From positions 16,871 to 80,870 of the forward strand of contig JBOGVU010000002.1 in the NCBI GenBank assembly GCA_050692915.1: a stretch of DNA of 64,000 bases. The letters run 5' to 3'. Within the stretch, counting starts at the first letter, position 1. Each line of letters opens with the position of its first letter. Below the pieces are notes generated by a model. The model saw only the letters and a list, made by a program, of their open reading frames with translations, was not told where the DNA came from and made no database searches. Shown here piece by piece: positions 16,592-26,019 of the stretch. The translations under genes were made by a program, and so were the position numbers. The stretch comes from CALAEC01 sp050692915 (GTDB taxonomy: Bacteria > Actinomycetota > UBA4738 > CALAEC01).

Positions 16592-16996
16592 ATGCGTGCA
16601 CTGCGCCTCAAGGGAGGGATCGTTTTCGGAAGTGTTGTGCTCGCCGTTGCGCTGAGCGCCAGCATTGTGGCCGCCCAGGTGACGAGTACGGTGCTGGCGG
16701 ACACGAACACTGTGCGGCTTCGCATCGTCCGTACCGAGGCTACTGGAGGCTTCGATTCGAACTGGCACACGCATCAGGGACCGGCGATCGTTCAGGTCCA
16801 AGAAGGCCGCTTCAAGATCTTCCAGGAGAGTTGCGAGCCCAAGGTGGTGGGACCGGGTGAGACGTACATCGAGATCCCCGGCGTCCCGGTCCGGGCCGTG
16901 GCGAAGGGAGACATCACGTGGACCACGACGCTGGTCCTCCCGAACAGCGCCCCTGGCGACCCCATGGCGGCGCCGGCGAGCGACCCCTGCTCGTAG
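16592..16996 (+). CDS. secreted cupin-fold protein
   Basis: The 134-residue protein starts at an ATG behind AGGAGAGGAGAGAGAG. A hydrophobic segment (about residues 9-28, ending VAAQ) is a signal peptide. The rest fits a small cupin barrel: SNWHTHQGPAIVQVQEG holds the His pair and Gly of motif 1, and GPGETYIEIPGVPVRAVA holds motif 2. Small extracytoplasmic cupins bind metal ions or organic ligands, and the ligand is unknown. A second cysteine close to the C-terminus (DPCS) could pair with that in ESCEP. It lies in the same cassette as giant regulator 1 and the NHL lipoprotein, all probably acting at the cell surface. Confidence 0.78.
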   Translation: MRALRLKGGIVFGSVVLAVALSASIVAAQVTSTVLADTNTVRLRIVRTEATGGFDSNWHTHQGPAIVQVQEGRFKIFQESCEPKVVGPGETYIEIPGVPVRAVAKGDITWTTTLVLPNSAPGDPMAAPASDPCS

Positions 16997-17021
16997 AAGG
17001 ACAGGTGTAGGACCTGCCCCG

Positions 17022-17045
17022 GGTGCCCGGCTTGAGCCGGGCACC
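17022..17045 (+). terminator. hairpin after the cupin gene
   Basis: A perfect 10-bp stem (GGTGCCCGGC with its complement) with a 4-base loop starts 26 bases after the cupin stop. There is no clear U-tract. Confidence 0.5.
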
Positions 17046-17129
17046 AGGGGCTCGCCCCTGCCCCCAACTCCTCAGGCGGCGCTCGGGCCGCAGCTGCTGC
17101 CGAGGCACACGCTCGTGCCCCCGATTTTT

Positions 17130-17353
17130 GTGGCTAATTTGTGGCTCACTCAGGTGATCTGACCTGATCTAAGACCGTCTCACATGACGTGTGAGCAGCG
17201 GATATGCCTCTCGTGACCTGGAAACGCAGGACTCATAACCCAGAGGTCGCTGGTTCAAATCCAGCCCGCGCAACGAGCGAAATAGCAGGACAGAGGCCTT
17301 AGGGCGGCTCCTCTCGGCGAGGATCCGCCCTTTTTTGTGGCTAATTTGTGGCT
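17130..17353 (+). repeat. att-like site 3 (3' half of a CAU tRNA)
   Basis: GTGGCT pairs at 17130/17141 and 17337/17348 (both 11 bp) flank a phased tract at 17151-17190, half-site GACCTGG, the tRNA 3' half at 17232-17274 and a hairpin with a T6 tail. The second arm of the left pair starts 86 bases before the core and the right pair starts 105 bases after the core start. The spacing is nearly the same in site 4. Both arm pairs are of the same GTGGCT family. Confidence 0.82.
17302..17336 (+). terminator. intrinsic terminator after tRNA fragment 3
   Basis: GGGCGG pairs with CCGCCC across an imperfect stem, followed directly by six T. It is the most canonical terminator in the array. Confidence 0.7.
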
Positions 17354-17643
17354 AAATTCCTCGCATCCCGACGTACACGAGTCTTCGGGGACGATCTGAG
17401 GCGGGTCGAGGAAGGCGGGCCTGGGGGGAGAGGGTGGCGCCGTTTCTTGGCCACAGGACGGCGACCCGGAACCTCCTGGACGCGGCGTCCGACGATCCAA
17501 AGCGCCACGCGCGAAGCTCGTCCGCCAACTGCAAGCCATCGGCTATCGCGTCACCCTCGAGGAGGTGGAGGCCGCGGAGCATTCGCGGCATTTCACCACA
17601 GCCCTGGCGCGGTCGTGCACGGAGGCCAGAGAAGGGAGGATCG
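17354..17643. other. gene-free stretch with a possible remnant
   Basis: No gene with start and ribosome site is visible. One short + frame reads AKLVRQLQAIGYRVTLEE near 17508-17570. This is vaguely like the end of some transposases, but it is too short to assign. Confidence 0.3.
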
Positions 17644-18579
17644 ATGCACGCGTTGCGCGTTCACCAGCAGGAAGGCCCGGAGGGCCTCACGTACGAGGAG
17701 GCTCCCATACCCGAGCCGGGGACCGGCGACGTCCTGGTCCGCGTCCACGCGGCGAGCTTCACCCCCACCGAGCTCACGTGGCCCTCGACCTGGGTGGACC
17801 GGCTGGGGCACGACCGGCGTCCGGTCATCCCCGCTCACGAGGTCTCGGGGACCGTGGAGGCCTTGGGATGGGGGACGACCGGGTTCGCTGTCGGCGATGC
17901 CGTGTACGGGCTGACCGACTGGTACCGGGACGGCGCCCTGGCCGAGTACGTGGCGATGGAGGCGAGGAACCTGGCCCCCAAGCCGGCCTCCCTGGATCAC
18001 GTCCAGGCGGCCGCACTGCCCATGCCCGGGCTGACCGCGTGGCAGGCCCTGTTCGTCCACGGCGGACTGTCCGAAGGCCAGCGGGTGCTGATCCACGGGG
18101 CGGGCGGGGGAGTGGGGACCGTCGCCGTCCAGCTGGCCCGGGCGGCGGGCGCCCACGTCATCGCCACCGGCAGAGCGTGGGCCCGGGACCGAGTGAGCGA
18201 GCTCGGCGCCGAGCGGTTCGTAGACCTCGACCGGGAGCGGTTCGAGGAGGTGGCTGAAGGGGTGGACCTGGTAGTCGATCTCGTGGGTGGGGAGATCCTG
18301 CAGCGGTCGGCCGTCACGGTCAAAGAGGGAGGCATCGTCGTCTCCGTCGTGGAGGATCCGCGGGCGCAACTGGATGAGGTGCGCCAGGCCCGTGGGTTCT
18401 ACTTCGTGGTGGAGCCGGCTCGCTCGGAGCTCGAGGAGCTGGCCCGTCGGGCGGATGCCGGCGACCTACGTCCCGTGGTGGGGGAGGTGTTCGACCTCGC
18501 CGACGTGGGCAAGGCGTTCGAGGCCAAGGCGGGCGGGGGCGTCCCGGGGAAGGTCGTGCTTCGGATCTGGGACCAGTGA
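17644..18579 (+). CDS. MDR-family NADP-dependent oxidoreductase
   Basis: The 311-residue protein starts at an ATG behind GAAGGGAGG. It has the GroES-like N-terminal domain (MHALRVHQQEGPEGLTYEEAP, then VIPAHEVSGTV) and a Rossmann domain with GAGGGVGTVAVQLARAAGA around residue 155. It has no Cys-rich structural zinc site, so it belongs to the zinc-independent quinone oxidoreductase or enoyl-reductase branch of the medium-chain dehydrogenases. Its substrate is unknown. It is the first gene after att-like site 3 and is separated from the next gene, which runs the other way, by 383 empty bases. Confidence 0.87.
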   Translation: MHALRVHQQEGPEGLTYEEAPIPEPGTGDVLVRVHAASFTPTELTWPSTWVDRLGHDRRPVIPAHEVSGTVEALGWGTTGFAVGDAVYGLTDWYRDGALAEYVAMEARNLAPKPASLDHVQAAALPMPGLTAWQALFVHGGLSEGQRVLIHGAGGGVGTVAVQLARAAGAHVIATGRAWARDRVSELGAERFVDLDRERFEEVAEGVDLVVDLVGGEILQRSAVTVKEGGIVVSVVEDPRAQLDEVRQARGFYFVVEPARSELEELARRADAGDLRPVVGEVFDLADVGKAFEAKAGGGVPGKVVLRIWDQ

Positions 18580-18962
18580 GCGTGTCACGGTCCATTCGGA
18601 TTCAAGACCGCGACCCCCCGAAGCAGCGGGAGGTCAGTAAGGAAATGGCGATTCTGTCGATCTGGGAATCCCACCTCCCAAGATCCGCGCCGCTGGGGGC
18701 GCCGCGGTGACCGACGCCATCTGAGGGACATGCCGCGGTACGCGGGATACCTTGGGCACGAATTCAGGTCACCTATCCCGGGAACGTCCGGGTCACCCGT
18801 GCCACGATCACGTGATGATGGCCCTCAAGGATCAAGTGACGCCGGGTCTGTTCAGCATCACCTCGAACACGACAGCCAGGAGTGCGGCGATAGAAAGAGT
18901 GGGCAAGAAGGAGAGATCGTGGAGTCCCGGGAGAACTGCAGGCGGGTAGGCGTTCGGGACGA
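18580..18962. other. intergenic region, nothing recognised
   Basis: Between the convergent MDR gene and giant regulator 2 I see no frame with a credible start, no strong hairpin and no repeat. Confidence 0.5.
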
Positions 18963-21900
18963 TCAGCCGCCCAGCGCGTGATGGTTCACGCGCTGCCAGG
19001 GATGCGTCCCGTAGACCGTCCGTAGCAGCGCATCGCTTACCGTCTGCGGGCCACAGGTCGGGGTCACGGTGGAGGTGATGTCCGAGAACGCGAGCTGCAT
19101 CCCGCGAAGGTCCCACGTCGCGGTCATCGTCCGTCCGAAGCACCAGGGGTCCGCCCCCTCGGTGAACGTGACCCGGTCTTCCGAGACCGCGTACGTCCCG
19201 AAGGTGACCTGCGTGCTCCCGTTCTCGCCCTCGCGATGAAGCCGCCAGCGGCCGCCCGTCATGCTGAGCGTGTAGTCCCCCTCGTGACTCCGGACATCCC
19301 GGTCCGAGAGGAGTGGGGATCGGAGGTCGGCGTCGGTGATGGTCACCCGGTACGCGCCCTCAGGTCCGATCGGCTCGGTGCCGTCGGCCCCCTCGTTCGA
19401 CGGGAGCGGCGAGGCGATCCCCGGCGACGACGGACAGCTCTCGACGTGGAGATACTGTCGACACTCCTCGATCGTGAACGACCGCGTCAGTCGAGTTCGG
19501 GCGAGCCGCACGAGCTCGTCGATCGGCAGAACGTGCACCCGCAGGGTGCCGTCGTACCCCGTGCTGGCGAGCCTCGTCCCGTCAGGGCTGAAGGCCACTC
19601 CGCTGAGACCGCCCGCATGTCCGCCGAGCGACAGGATCTCGCGACCCGACGCGACTTCCCAGATCCTGGCGGCGCCGTCGTCGCCGGCCGTCGCGAGACG
19701 TGCGCCGTCGGGGCTGAATGCGACGTCCTGGACCCCGCCGGCTCCGGTCAGCGACGCGACCTTCTCGCCCGAGGACGTACTCCAGATCGCCGCGCCATCC
19801 CCGCCCGAGGTCGCGATCATCGTTCCGTCCGGGCTGAACGCGACACCGAGCGAGAGCCCGAGATTGACGTGGAGGTCGAGGACCTCCTCCCCCGACGCAA
19901 CGTCCCACACGCGCATGGTGTCCCGGGCGATCGAGGCGACCAGGCGACCGTCGGGGCTGAAGGCCACCTCGCCCACCCTGTCGCGAACGCCTCCCGGAAA
20001 GGCACGGAACGAACGGAGCGCCTCCCACGAGGAGGCGTCCCACAGGGTCACCGTCCCGTCACCTTCACCGGTGGCGATCAGGGACCCGTCCGGGGTCGCG
20101 GCGACGCTCCAGAGATCGTCCACGGCGTGGAACTCGATCTCCGCCCCGGAGACGGTCTCGAGGACCCGAACGCCCTGCGAGGAGGCGGCGTCGGACCAGC
20201 CGGCCGCCACGATCGTCGAGCCGGTCCGGTCGAACGCCCCCGCCCTGAGCGTCAGGGGATAGCTTCGGATCCGGTCGCCCGTCGACGAGTCCCACAGCCA
20301 TCCTCCGCCCGGCGGCCATCCCGTGGTGAGGACGCTCGAGCCGTCCGGGCTGAACGCCACGCTGTTGATGATCTCCGGCTCTGCGCCTCCGAACACTTCG
20401 GAGCCGCCCTCCGGCGTCACGTCCCACACGCGTGCGGTCCCATCGCCACCGCCGGTGACGAGTCGCGTGCCGTCGGGGCTGAACGCCACCATGGCGACGA
20501 GGCCGGTATGGCCGGCGAGCACGCGGAGCTGTGTTCCCGTCGTCGCGTCCCAGATCCGCGCCGTCCCGTCGGTACTGCCCGTCGCGAGGAGGCTGCCGTC
20601 GGCGCTCCAGGCGAGGCCCAAGACGTCGCCGGTGTGACCTTCGAGCGAGAGGATCTCGCGCCCCGTCGTGGCGTCCCAGATCGTGGCGGTGCGCTCCCCC
20701 CCGGTCGCGATCTCGCTCCCATCTGGGCTGTAGATGGCTCCCCCGGCCGCGCCAGGGATGGTGCGGACCCGGCGCCCCGTCTGGACCGCGTAGATGGACA
20801 CGGCGTCCCCTTCGCCTCCGCATGTGCCGACGGTGACGTATGCGCCGTCGGGGCTGATGCTCGGGCTGCTGCAGAAGCCGAGGTCGCCGTCGTGCATCGT
20901 CTGCACGACCACGCCGGTCCTCGCGTCGACGATCGTCATGCCGGTGCCCTCGCCCGAGTGCCCGATCGCCACGAGTCGGCCATCCGGGCTGAACGAGGCG
21001 CCGGCGCCCGCCCGTGGGAGGCCGGGGAGGGCGTGGAGCTGTCGTCCCGTGCGCGTGTCCCAGACGATCGCCCGGCCGTCGTTGGCGCCGGTGACCAGTC
21101 GGGAACCGTCCGGACTGAACGCCACGCTGAAGATGTCGGCGTCGTGACCGCTGAGTCGGTGGACGAGCGCGCCCGTCCGCGCGTCCCACAGCATCGCGTC
21201 GACCTGCTCGTTCCCGCCGACCGTCCCACCCGTCGCAAGCAGACGCCCGTCGGGGCTCCACGCCACGTTCCCTGTAGAGGGGTGTTCGATCGTGAACAGC
21301 AGCCGGTCGGCCGCCACCGCGTCGTGCAGCGCCTTCTCCGCCTCGGGCAACACCGTCGCGTCCGGACGCGTCGTCTCGACCGCCTGGAGCGCGAGCAGGA
21401 TGCTCCGCTCCGGCTCGACCTCCAGGTTCGCGGTCGCCGCCGCGGTGAGCTCTCGGGCCGTGGCGATCCGTGCCTCCCGCTCGACCCGGCGGCCCTGGTT
21501 GACGGCGATCGCGGTGAGCGCCGACGCGACGAGCGCCGCCACGGACAGGACCGCCACGAGCCCGCGCAGCCGCCGGACGGACCGCCGTTCCAGGGCGGCC
21601 TCACGCTCGGCGCGTAGCCGCTCCGCCTGGCGCTGGCGATCCCGCTGATCGATGCTCGCGGTGACGAACGTCCGCTCGGGCCCGGTCAGCGCGATCCGCG
21701 TCGCCGCCGACCACGCCTCGACCTGCTCGAGCCGCGTCCCGCCGAGCAGGAAGCTGTGGTCCCGGCCGGCCCCCTCCCACTCGGTGGCGGCCGCGGCGAC
21801 CCGCTGCTGCATCTGCAGGTCCTCCCGCGCCGCGTCGATCCAGCGCCGCAGCCGGCTCCAGCTCCGCAGCAGCGCCTCGTGTGCCACCTCGACCGTCGGT

Positions 21901-24527
21901 TCCCGGGAGACGGGATGCCGGTCGAACGCGAGCAGGCGGTGCCGGCCGAACGCGTCGACGGCGGCCTTCATGGCCGCCGGGTCGACCTCCAGCTCGTCGA
22001 GTTCGCTCATCGGCACGCGACGGCGCGTGTCCTCCCGTCCCTCGCTAAGCGTCACCAGTCGCAGCAGGAGCTGGCGGGAGGCGTTCCGCGACGCCGCGTC
22101 GAAGGCCGCGTAGAGCTCCTCGGCGCGACGGGCGAGCGCGCCGGCAACGCCGCCGATCTCGCGGTACGCCGCGGCGGTGAGCTCGCCGTCCCTGCGTCGC
22201 TCGAAGAGCTCGGTGAGCGCGTACTGCAGCAGAGGGAGGGCGCCGGGTCGCTCCACGACATCGGCGACGGTCTCCGCGATGAGGGCGGGATCGCAGCCCA
22301 CACCGACCCGCTCGGCAGGGCCGGCGATCGCCCGCTCCAGCTCGTCGGGCGACAGCGGTGTGATGGGCTCCGTGCGCGCGCCGAGCAGGCGGCCGAACTC
22401 CGTGTAGGCGAGCGGGCGGTCGTAGAAGTCGGCGCGGAGGGTGAGGATCACCCGCACCCGGCTTCGAGGGTCCGTCACCGCGGCGCGGAGCCCGTCCATG
22501 AACACGCGTCGCGCACGCTCGTCCTCGGTGAGCGTGAACAGCTCCTCGAACTGGTCGACGAAGAGCACGAGCTCCGAGCCGTCGTCGGGGAGGACTCGCT
22601 TGACCGCGCGGAGCAGGCCGAGGTCGTCGCGCTCGAGCTGGTCGATCAGGCTGGGCGGCTGGTGCACCGACACGCGGAGCAGCGCGGCCTCAAGCTCCTC
22701 GAGCGGGTGCGCCCCGGGGAACATCTCCGCGTAGAACCAGTGCCGTGAGTCCGGGAGCGCGGCTCGCAGCGCAGGCAGGAGCCCCGCCCTCACGACCGAG
22801 GACTTCCCGCTCCCCGAGGGGCCCACGAACGCCAGCAGGCGCGAACTGGGATCGCGCTCCACGAGCCGGCCCACGAGCCGTTCGACGAGCGCCTCCCGGC
22901 CGAAGAAGTCGGCCGCATCCGCCTCTTCGAACGGACGCAGCCCCTTGTAAGGGTTCGTCACGGCGCCGGTCGGGCGGCGCGTGGCCTTCCGTGCTCCGAT
23001 GGCGCCCCGAAGCGCCGTGGCCATGGCGACGACGTCCTCGTACCGCTCCTCCGGCTGTTTCGACGTCGCCCGGTCGATGACCTCGTCGAGCGCCACGGGG
23101 AGCCCCGGGCGCACCGTCGAGACCGGCGGCACCGGATCCGACAGCCCGCGCTGCAGGAGGGCGGCGAGGGACTCCTCCCGGAGCGGCGGTCCGCCTGTCA
23201 GCGCCTCGAAGGCGACGATGCCGAGGCTGTAGAGGTCGGTCCGCGGCGTGACCGGCTCTCCCCTGATCTGTTCCGGCGCCAAGTACGCGGGCGTCCCGGG
23301 GGAGTGGATGCCCGCGGTCGCCGTCGCCAGGTCCTTCGCGATCCCGAAGTCCGACAGGTACGCGTTCCCGTCCTCGTCGAGGAGGATGTTCGCCGGCTTC
23401 ACGTCGCGGTGGATGATGCCCTCCCGGTGGGCCGCTGCCAGGGCCTGCGCCACCTGGTCGATCGCCTCGACGACGAAGGACGGATCGAGCGGTCCCTCCT
23501 TCTCGATGCGTCGGGCCAGGCTGCCGCCCGACAGGAGGCGCATCACCAGGTACGCGGCTCCGGGCTCCCGCCAGTAGTCGTGGAGCGGGACGACATGCGG
23601 ATGCTCGAGCCGAGCGACCAGCTGCGCCTCGCGCTCGAACCAGCGGACGAAGTCCGGGTCGGTCGCCAACTCCCGGTGGATCGACTTGATCGCCACCTCG
23701 CGCCCGATGGCGGGCTGAAGCGCGCGGTGGACGACGCCGAACGCGCCCTGCCCGATCGTCTCCAGGAGCCGGTATCCACGCAGCGGCCGTCCCGTGGCGT
23801 CGAGGCCCTCGTCCTGGCGGAGGATCCGCTCGTGCAGCCGTCGAAGCTCCTGCGACGGGTCGATGCCGAGCTCGTCTGCGAGGATCTCCCTGGCCCGCTG
23901 GAACGCGGTCAGCGCGTCGCCCTGCCGGCCCGACCGGTAGAGCGCGAGCATCAGGTGGGCCCACAACCGCTCGCGGAGCGGGTTGGCGGCGACGAGCGGC
24001 TCGAGCTCGGCGACGAGCGCGCCGTGCCGCCCGAGCTCGAGCTCGGCGGCGTGCCGTTCCTCCTGAGCCTGGAGCTTGAGCTCTTCGAGCCGAGCCGCCT
24101 CGCCCTGGAGCGACGGCTCGCCAGCGAGGTCGGCGAGCGCCGGACCGCGCCATAGGCCCAGCCCTTCGCCGAGGAGCTCGGCGGCCCGCTCCGGGTCGCC
24201 GCTCGTGCGGGCGTCGCGAAGGATCGACTCGAACCGCGCGGCGTCGACCTCGGTCGGGTCGGCCCGGAGCACGTAGCCCGGTGGCCGTCCCTCGAGCCGC
24301 TCGGCGCCGAGGGCACCGCGCAGGCGGGAGACGTAGCCCTGGAGCGTGTTCCTGGCCGCGGGCGGCGGGTCCTCGCCCCAGACGGCGTCGATCAGGATCT
24401 CGGCCGGCACGACCTGGTTCGCGCGGACGACGAGGTGCGCGAGCACCAGGCGCTGCTTGGGACCGCCGAGCGGGATCGGGCCGCTCCCTTCGGAGGCCGC
24501 GACGGGTCCGAGGACGCGGAACTCCAC
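18963..24527 (-). CDS. BTAD-kinase-STAND NTPase-TM-WD40 giant regulator, copy 2, with extra C-terminal domain
   Basis: The 1854-residue protein is a full-length paralogue of the protein at 9906. It has a SARP/BTAD region (1-245), a kinase (YRLLETIGQGAFG at about 251, HRDVKPAN at about 373), an NTPase (Walker A GPSGSGKSS near 570, Walker B LVLFVDQFEE), a TM helix at about 986-1008, WD40 blades to about 1690 and the CRQYLHVESC ending. Unlike copy 1 it continues for about 160 residues. The extra part (GAYRVTITDADLR, then YTLSMTGGRWRLHREGE) is beta-rich and lipocalin-like. GTG 24527 is chosen because VEFRVLGPV aligns with MQFRLLGPV of copy 1; a frame from 24581 is longer but has no family support. 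No ribosome site precedes it, which suggests a leaderless transcript. Confidence 0.9.
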   Translation of the reverse strand: MEFRVLGPVAASEGSGPIPLGGPKQRLVLAHLVVRANQVVPAEILIDAVWGEDPPPAARNTLQGYVSRLRGALGAERLEGRPPGYVLRADPTEVDAARFESILRDARTSGDPERAAELLGEGLGLWRGPALADLAGEPSLQGEAARLEELKLQAQEERHAAELELGRHGALVAELEPLVAANPLRERLWAHLMLALYRSGRQGDALTAFQRAREILADELGIDPSQELRRLHERILRQDEGLDATGRPLRGYRLLETIGQGAFGVVHRALQPAIGREVAIKSIHRELATDPDFVRWFEREAQLVARLEHPHVVPLHDYWREPGAAYLVMRLLSGGSLARRIEKEGPLDPSFVVEAIDQVAQALAAAHREGIIHRDVKPANILLDEDGNAYLSDFGIAKDLATATAGIHSPGTPAYLAPEQIRGEPVTPRTDLYSLGIVAFEALTGGPPLREESLAALLQRGLSDPVPPVSTVRPGLPVALDEVIDRATSKQPEERYEDVVAMATALRGAIGARKATRRPTGAVTNPYKGLRPFEEADAADFFGREALVERLVGRLVERDPSSRLLAFVGPSGSGKSSVVRAGLLPALRAALPDSRHWFYAEMFPGAHPLEELEAALLRVSVHQPPSLIDQLERDDLGLLRAVKRVLPDDGSELVLFVDQFEELFTLTEDERARRVFMDGLRAAVTDPRSRVRVILTLRADFYDRPLAYTEFGRLLGARTEPITPLSPDELERAIAGPAERVGVGCDPALIAETVADVVERPGALPLLQYALTELFERRRDGELTAAAYREIGGVAGALARRAEELYAAFDAASRNASRQLLLRLVTLSEGREDTRRRVPMSELDELEVDPAAMKAAVDAFGRHRLLAFDRHPVSREPTVEVAHEALLRSWSRLRRWIDAAREDLQMQQRVAAAATEWEGAGRDHSFLLGGTRLEQVEAWSAATRIALTGPERTFVTASIDQRDRQRQAERLRAEREAALERRSVRRLRGLVAVLSVAALVASALTAIAVNQGRRVEREARIATARELTAAATANLEVEPERSILLALQAVETTRPDATVLPEAEKALHDAVAADRLLFTIEHPSTGNVAWSPDGRLLATGGTVGGNEQVDAMLWDARTGALVHRLSGHDADIFSVAFSPDGSRLVTGANDGRAIVWDTRTGRQLHALPGLPRAGAGASFSPDGRLVAIGHSGEGTGMTIVDARTGVVVQTMHDGDLGFCSSPSISPDGAYVTVGTCGGEGDAVSIYAVQTGRRVRTIPGAAGGAIYSPDGSEIATGGERTATIWDATTGREILSLEGHTGDVLGLAWSADGSLLATGSTDGTARIWDATTGTQLRVLAGHTGLVAMVAFSPDGTRLVTGGGDGTARVWDVTPEGGSEVFGGAEPEIINSVAFSPDGSSVLTTGWPPGGGWLWDSSTGDRIRSYPLTLRAGAFDRTGSTIVAAGWSDAASSQGVRVLETVSGAEIEFHAVDDLWSVAATPDGSLIATGEGDGTVTLWDASSWEALRSFRAFPGGVRDRVGEVAFSPDGRLVASIARDTMRVWDVASGEEVLDLHVNLGLSLGVAFSPDGTMIATSGGDGAAIWSTSSGEKVASLTGAGGVQDVAFSPDGARLATAGDDGAARIWEVASGREILSLGGHAGGLSGVAFSPDGTRLASTGYDGTLRVHVLPIDELVRLARTRLTRSFTIEECRQYLHVESCPSSPGIASPLPSNEGADGTEPIGPEGAYRVTITDADLRSPLLSDRDVRSHEGDYTLSMTGGRWRLHREGENGSTQVTFGTYAVSEDRVTFTEGADPWCFGRTMTATWDLRGMQLAFSDITSTVTPTCGPQTVSDALLRTVYGTHPWQRVNHHALGG

Positions 24528-24735
24528 GCGCGTACCGTAGCCCCGTTCGGCGAGCCCGTGAAGTCCCTCGATCCGGCCCATGCGGCCGAGCCTCGGGCGG
24601 CGCGCTTGCAGACGGCTGCAATCCCAGGTCGGAGCCCCGATCCGGGCTCGCGCGGGGCCCGCCGATCGACCCGCTTCCAGCGTTCTTCAAGCCCCTCGCA
24701 CTCGAGCCTCATGAGCCCGGCTCGACCGTCCGCGC

Positions 24736-25120
24736 ATGCGGACGACACGGTGGATCGGAGCGGCGGTGGTGGGCGGTGGCGATTGCCGCCGAAGCGGTGG
24801 TCCTGCGGGCTGCGGAGGGCGCCCCGGCGGTGACGTTCGAGCCGGCGGCGGTGGTCGGTGGGACGCCGGAGCAGGTGGAGATGGCCCGCTGGGCGGTCGG
24901 TCGGTTCGAAGTGGCTGGCCTGGCGCTCCCGCCCGTCGAGATCCGGTTCCACGACGACATGGACGGGTGCGGCGGGCACCTGGGGTTCTACCGGGGCGGC
25001 GGCGTCGACATCTGCGGCATCTCTACGAACCTGATCGCCAGGCGGAACCTGCTGCACGAGATGGCCCACGCGTGCGCGGAGGAGAACGTGAGGTCACGCA
25101 GCGAGCCGGTCTCCACGTGA
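24736..25120 (+). pseudogene. frameshifted, truncated metallopeptidase-like protein
   Basis: From ATG 24736 one frame reads MRTTRWIGAAVVGG, a plausible signal-anchor start. The neighbouring frame continues VAIAAEAVVLRAAEGAPAV and reaches PVEIRFHDDMDGCGGHLGFYRGGGVDIC and LLHEMAHACAEENV. HEMAH is the zinc-binding HExxH of a gluzincin-like fold. A single-base insertion near 24777 would separate the two parts. After AEENV the sequence loses its family-like character and soon stops, so the C-terminus is also gone. The reading is direct; the functional link is by motif only. Confidence 0.5.
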
Positions 25121-25242
25121 CCCGCGTGGTCGTGGCGATGGAGGCCACGGATCCCCGACATCGGGGTGCGACATGAGCGGAACCGTTGCCGCCGAGAAGT
25201 CGGCGTGGGCCGACCGGTGGCGACCGAGAAAGGAGAAGGGTG

Positions 25243-25680
25243 ATGAAGCGGACCTTGGGGCTCGCCGTGGCGGTTGTCGTCGCTGCCATCGTGGCGACGG
25301 CCGGCCCTGCCACGGCGACCGCGCGGAGTGGCGAGCTGCACGTGACGAAAGAGTGCTCGCAGTACGACGGCACGGTGGGGTCGTTCTGCACGATCACCTC
25401 GTCGAACATCAACACGATCAGGCCCGGCATGCGGGTGACCTATCTACAGGCCCCGGCCGAGGGCGTGCTGGACGCAGACATCGTCCTGTCGTTCGAGCAC
25501 GGGAGCGCCGCGTCCGGCCACGTCCTGCTCGACCTGACGACGGCTCAGGGTCGCGTGACGTTCTCGGGCGGGACCGGCAGGTTCACCCACTTCACGGCGG
25601 ACGCCGTCGTCTCGGTCGATTCGGCCGGGGTGTGGCACTGGGACGGAACCTACAGCTTCACCGGGTCCGACGGGGAGTGA
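25243..25680 (+). CDS. secreted dirigent/allene-oxide-cyclase-like barrel protein
   Basis: The 145-residue protein starts at an ATG after AAAGGAGAAGGG. A clean signal peptide (residues 1-27, ending GPATATA) leads into a beta-rich domain: LHVTKECSQYDGTVGSFCTITSSN, then GHVLLDLTTAQGRVTFSGGTGRFTHFTADAVVS, then WHWDGTYSF. The GGTGRF...A turn and the strand pattern resemble the eight-stranded barrel of dirigent and AOC-like proteins, which are often secreted by actinobacteria. Two cysteines could form a disulphide. It has no known enzyme activity. It lies in the cassette of giant regulator 2 with another small secreted protein. Confidence 0.7.
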   Translation: MKRTLGLAVAVVVAAIVATAGPATATARSGELHVTKECSQYDGTVGSFCTITSSNINTIRPGMRVTYLQAPAEGVLDADIVLSFEHGSAASGHVLLDLTTAQGRVTFSGGTGRFTHFTADAVVSVDSAGVWHWDGTYSFTGSDGE

Positions 25681-26019
25681 GCGCATACCACCGGCCTTCG
25701 ACGGGTTCTGAGCAAGACCTCGAGCGAGCGGCCGGCCCACGCGAGCCGGCCGCTCGCGGGCACGCCGATCCCCGCCGGATCCCGGTGACGCACGGCACAC
25801 CCCGATCCTGGCGCCCGGCAGGGACCGCGACACTCGGCCCACGTACCGTCGCCCCGCGACCGCGTGGAGCGGTTCCTGAGGAGCGGGGATCAAAGCGAAC
25901 GGATGCGGTCGCTTCGAGAGGAAGGAGGCCAAGACGGAACAGCACATGTGGTTTCGGATGAGTTCTGCTCGGTGGACGCAGTTGGCGGCATCGACCGCCA
26001 CCACGGGAAGGAGGCACGC
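25681..26019. other. intergenic region, nothing recognised
   Basis: About 340 bases with no credible gene. Long overlapping frames here have no ribosome site and low-complexity Arg/Pro-rich products. Confidence 0.5.

Noticed and set aside
17434..17600. Transposase remnant (AKLVRQLQAIGYRVTLEE)
   Set aside because: Only about 20 residues, no catalytic motif and no inverted repeats, so the resemblance may be chance.
19236..21617. Long + strand reading frame of 793 codons
   Set aside because: It lies wholly antisense to giant regulator 2, has Arg/Pro-rich sequence and no recognisable motif or ribosome site.
22690..24690. Second long reverse frame of 666 codons
   Set aside because: It overlaps giant regulator 2 in another frame and has low-complexity Arg/Ala/Pro composition. 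It is a GC-frame shadow.
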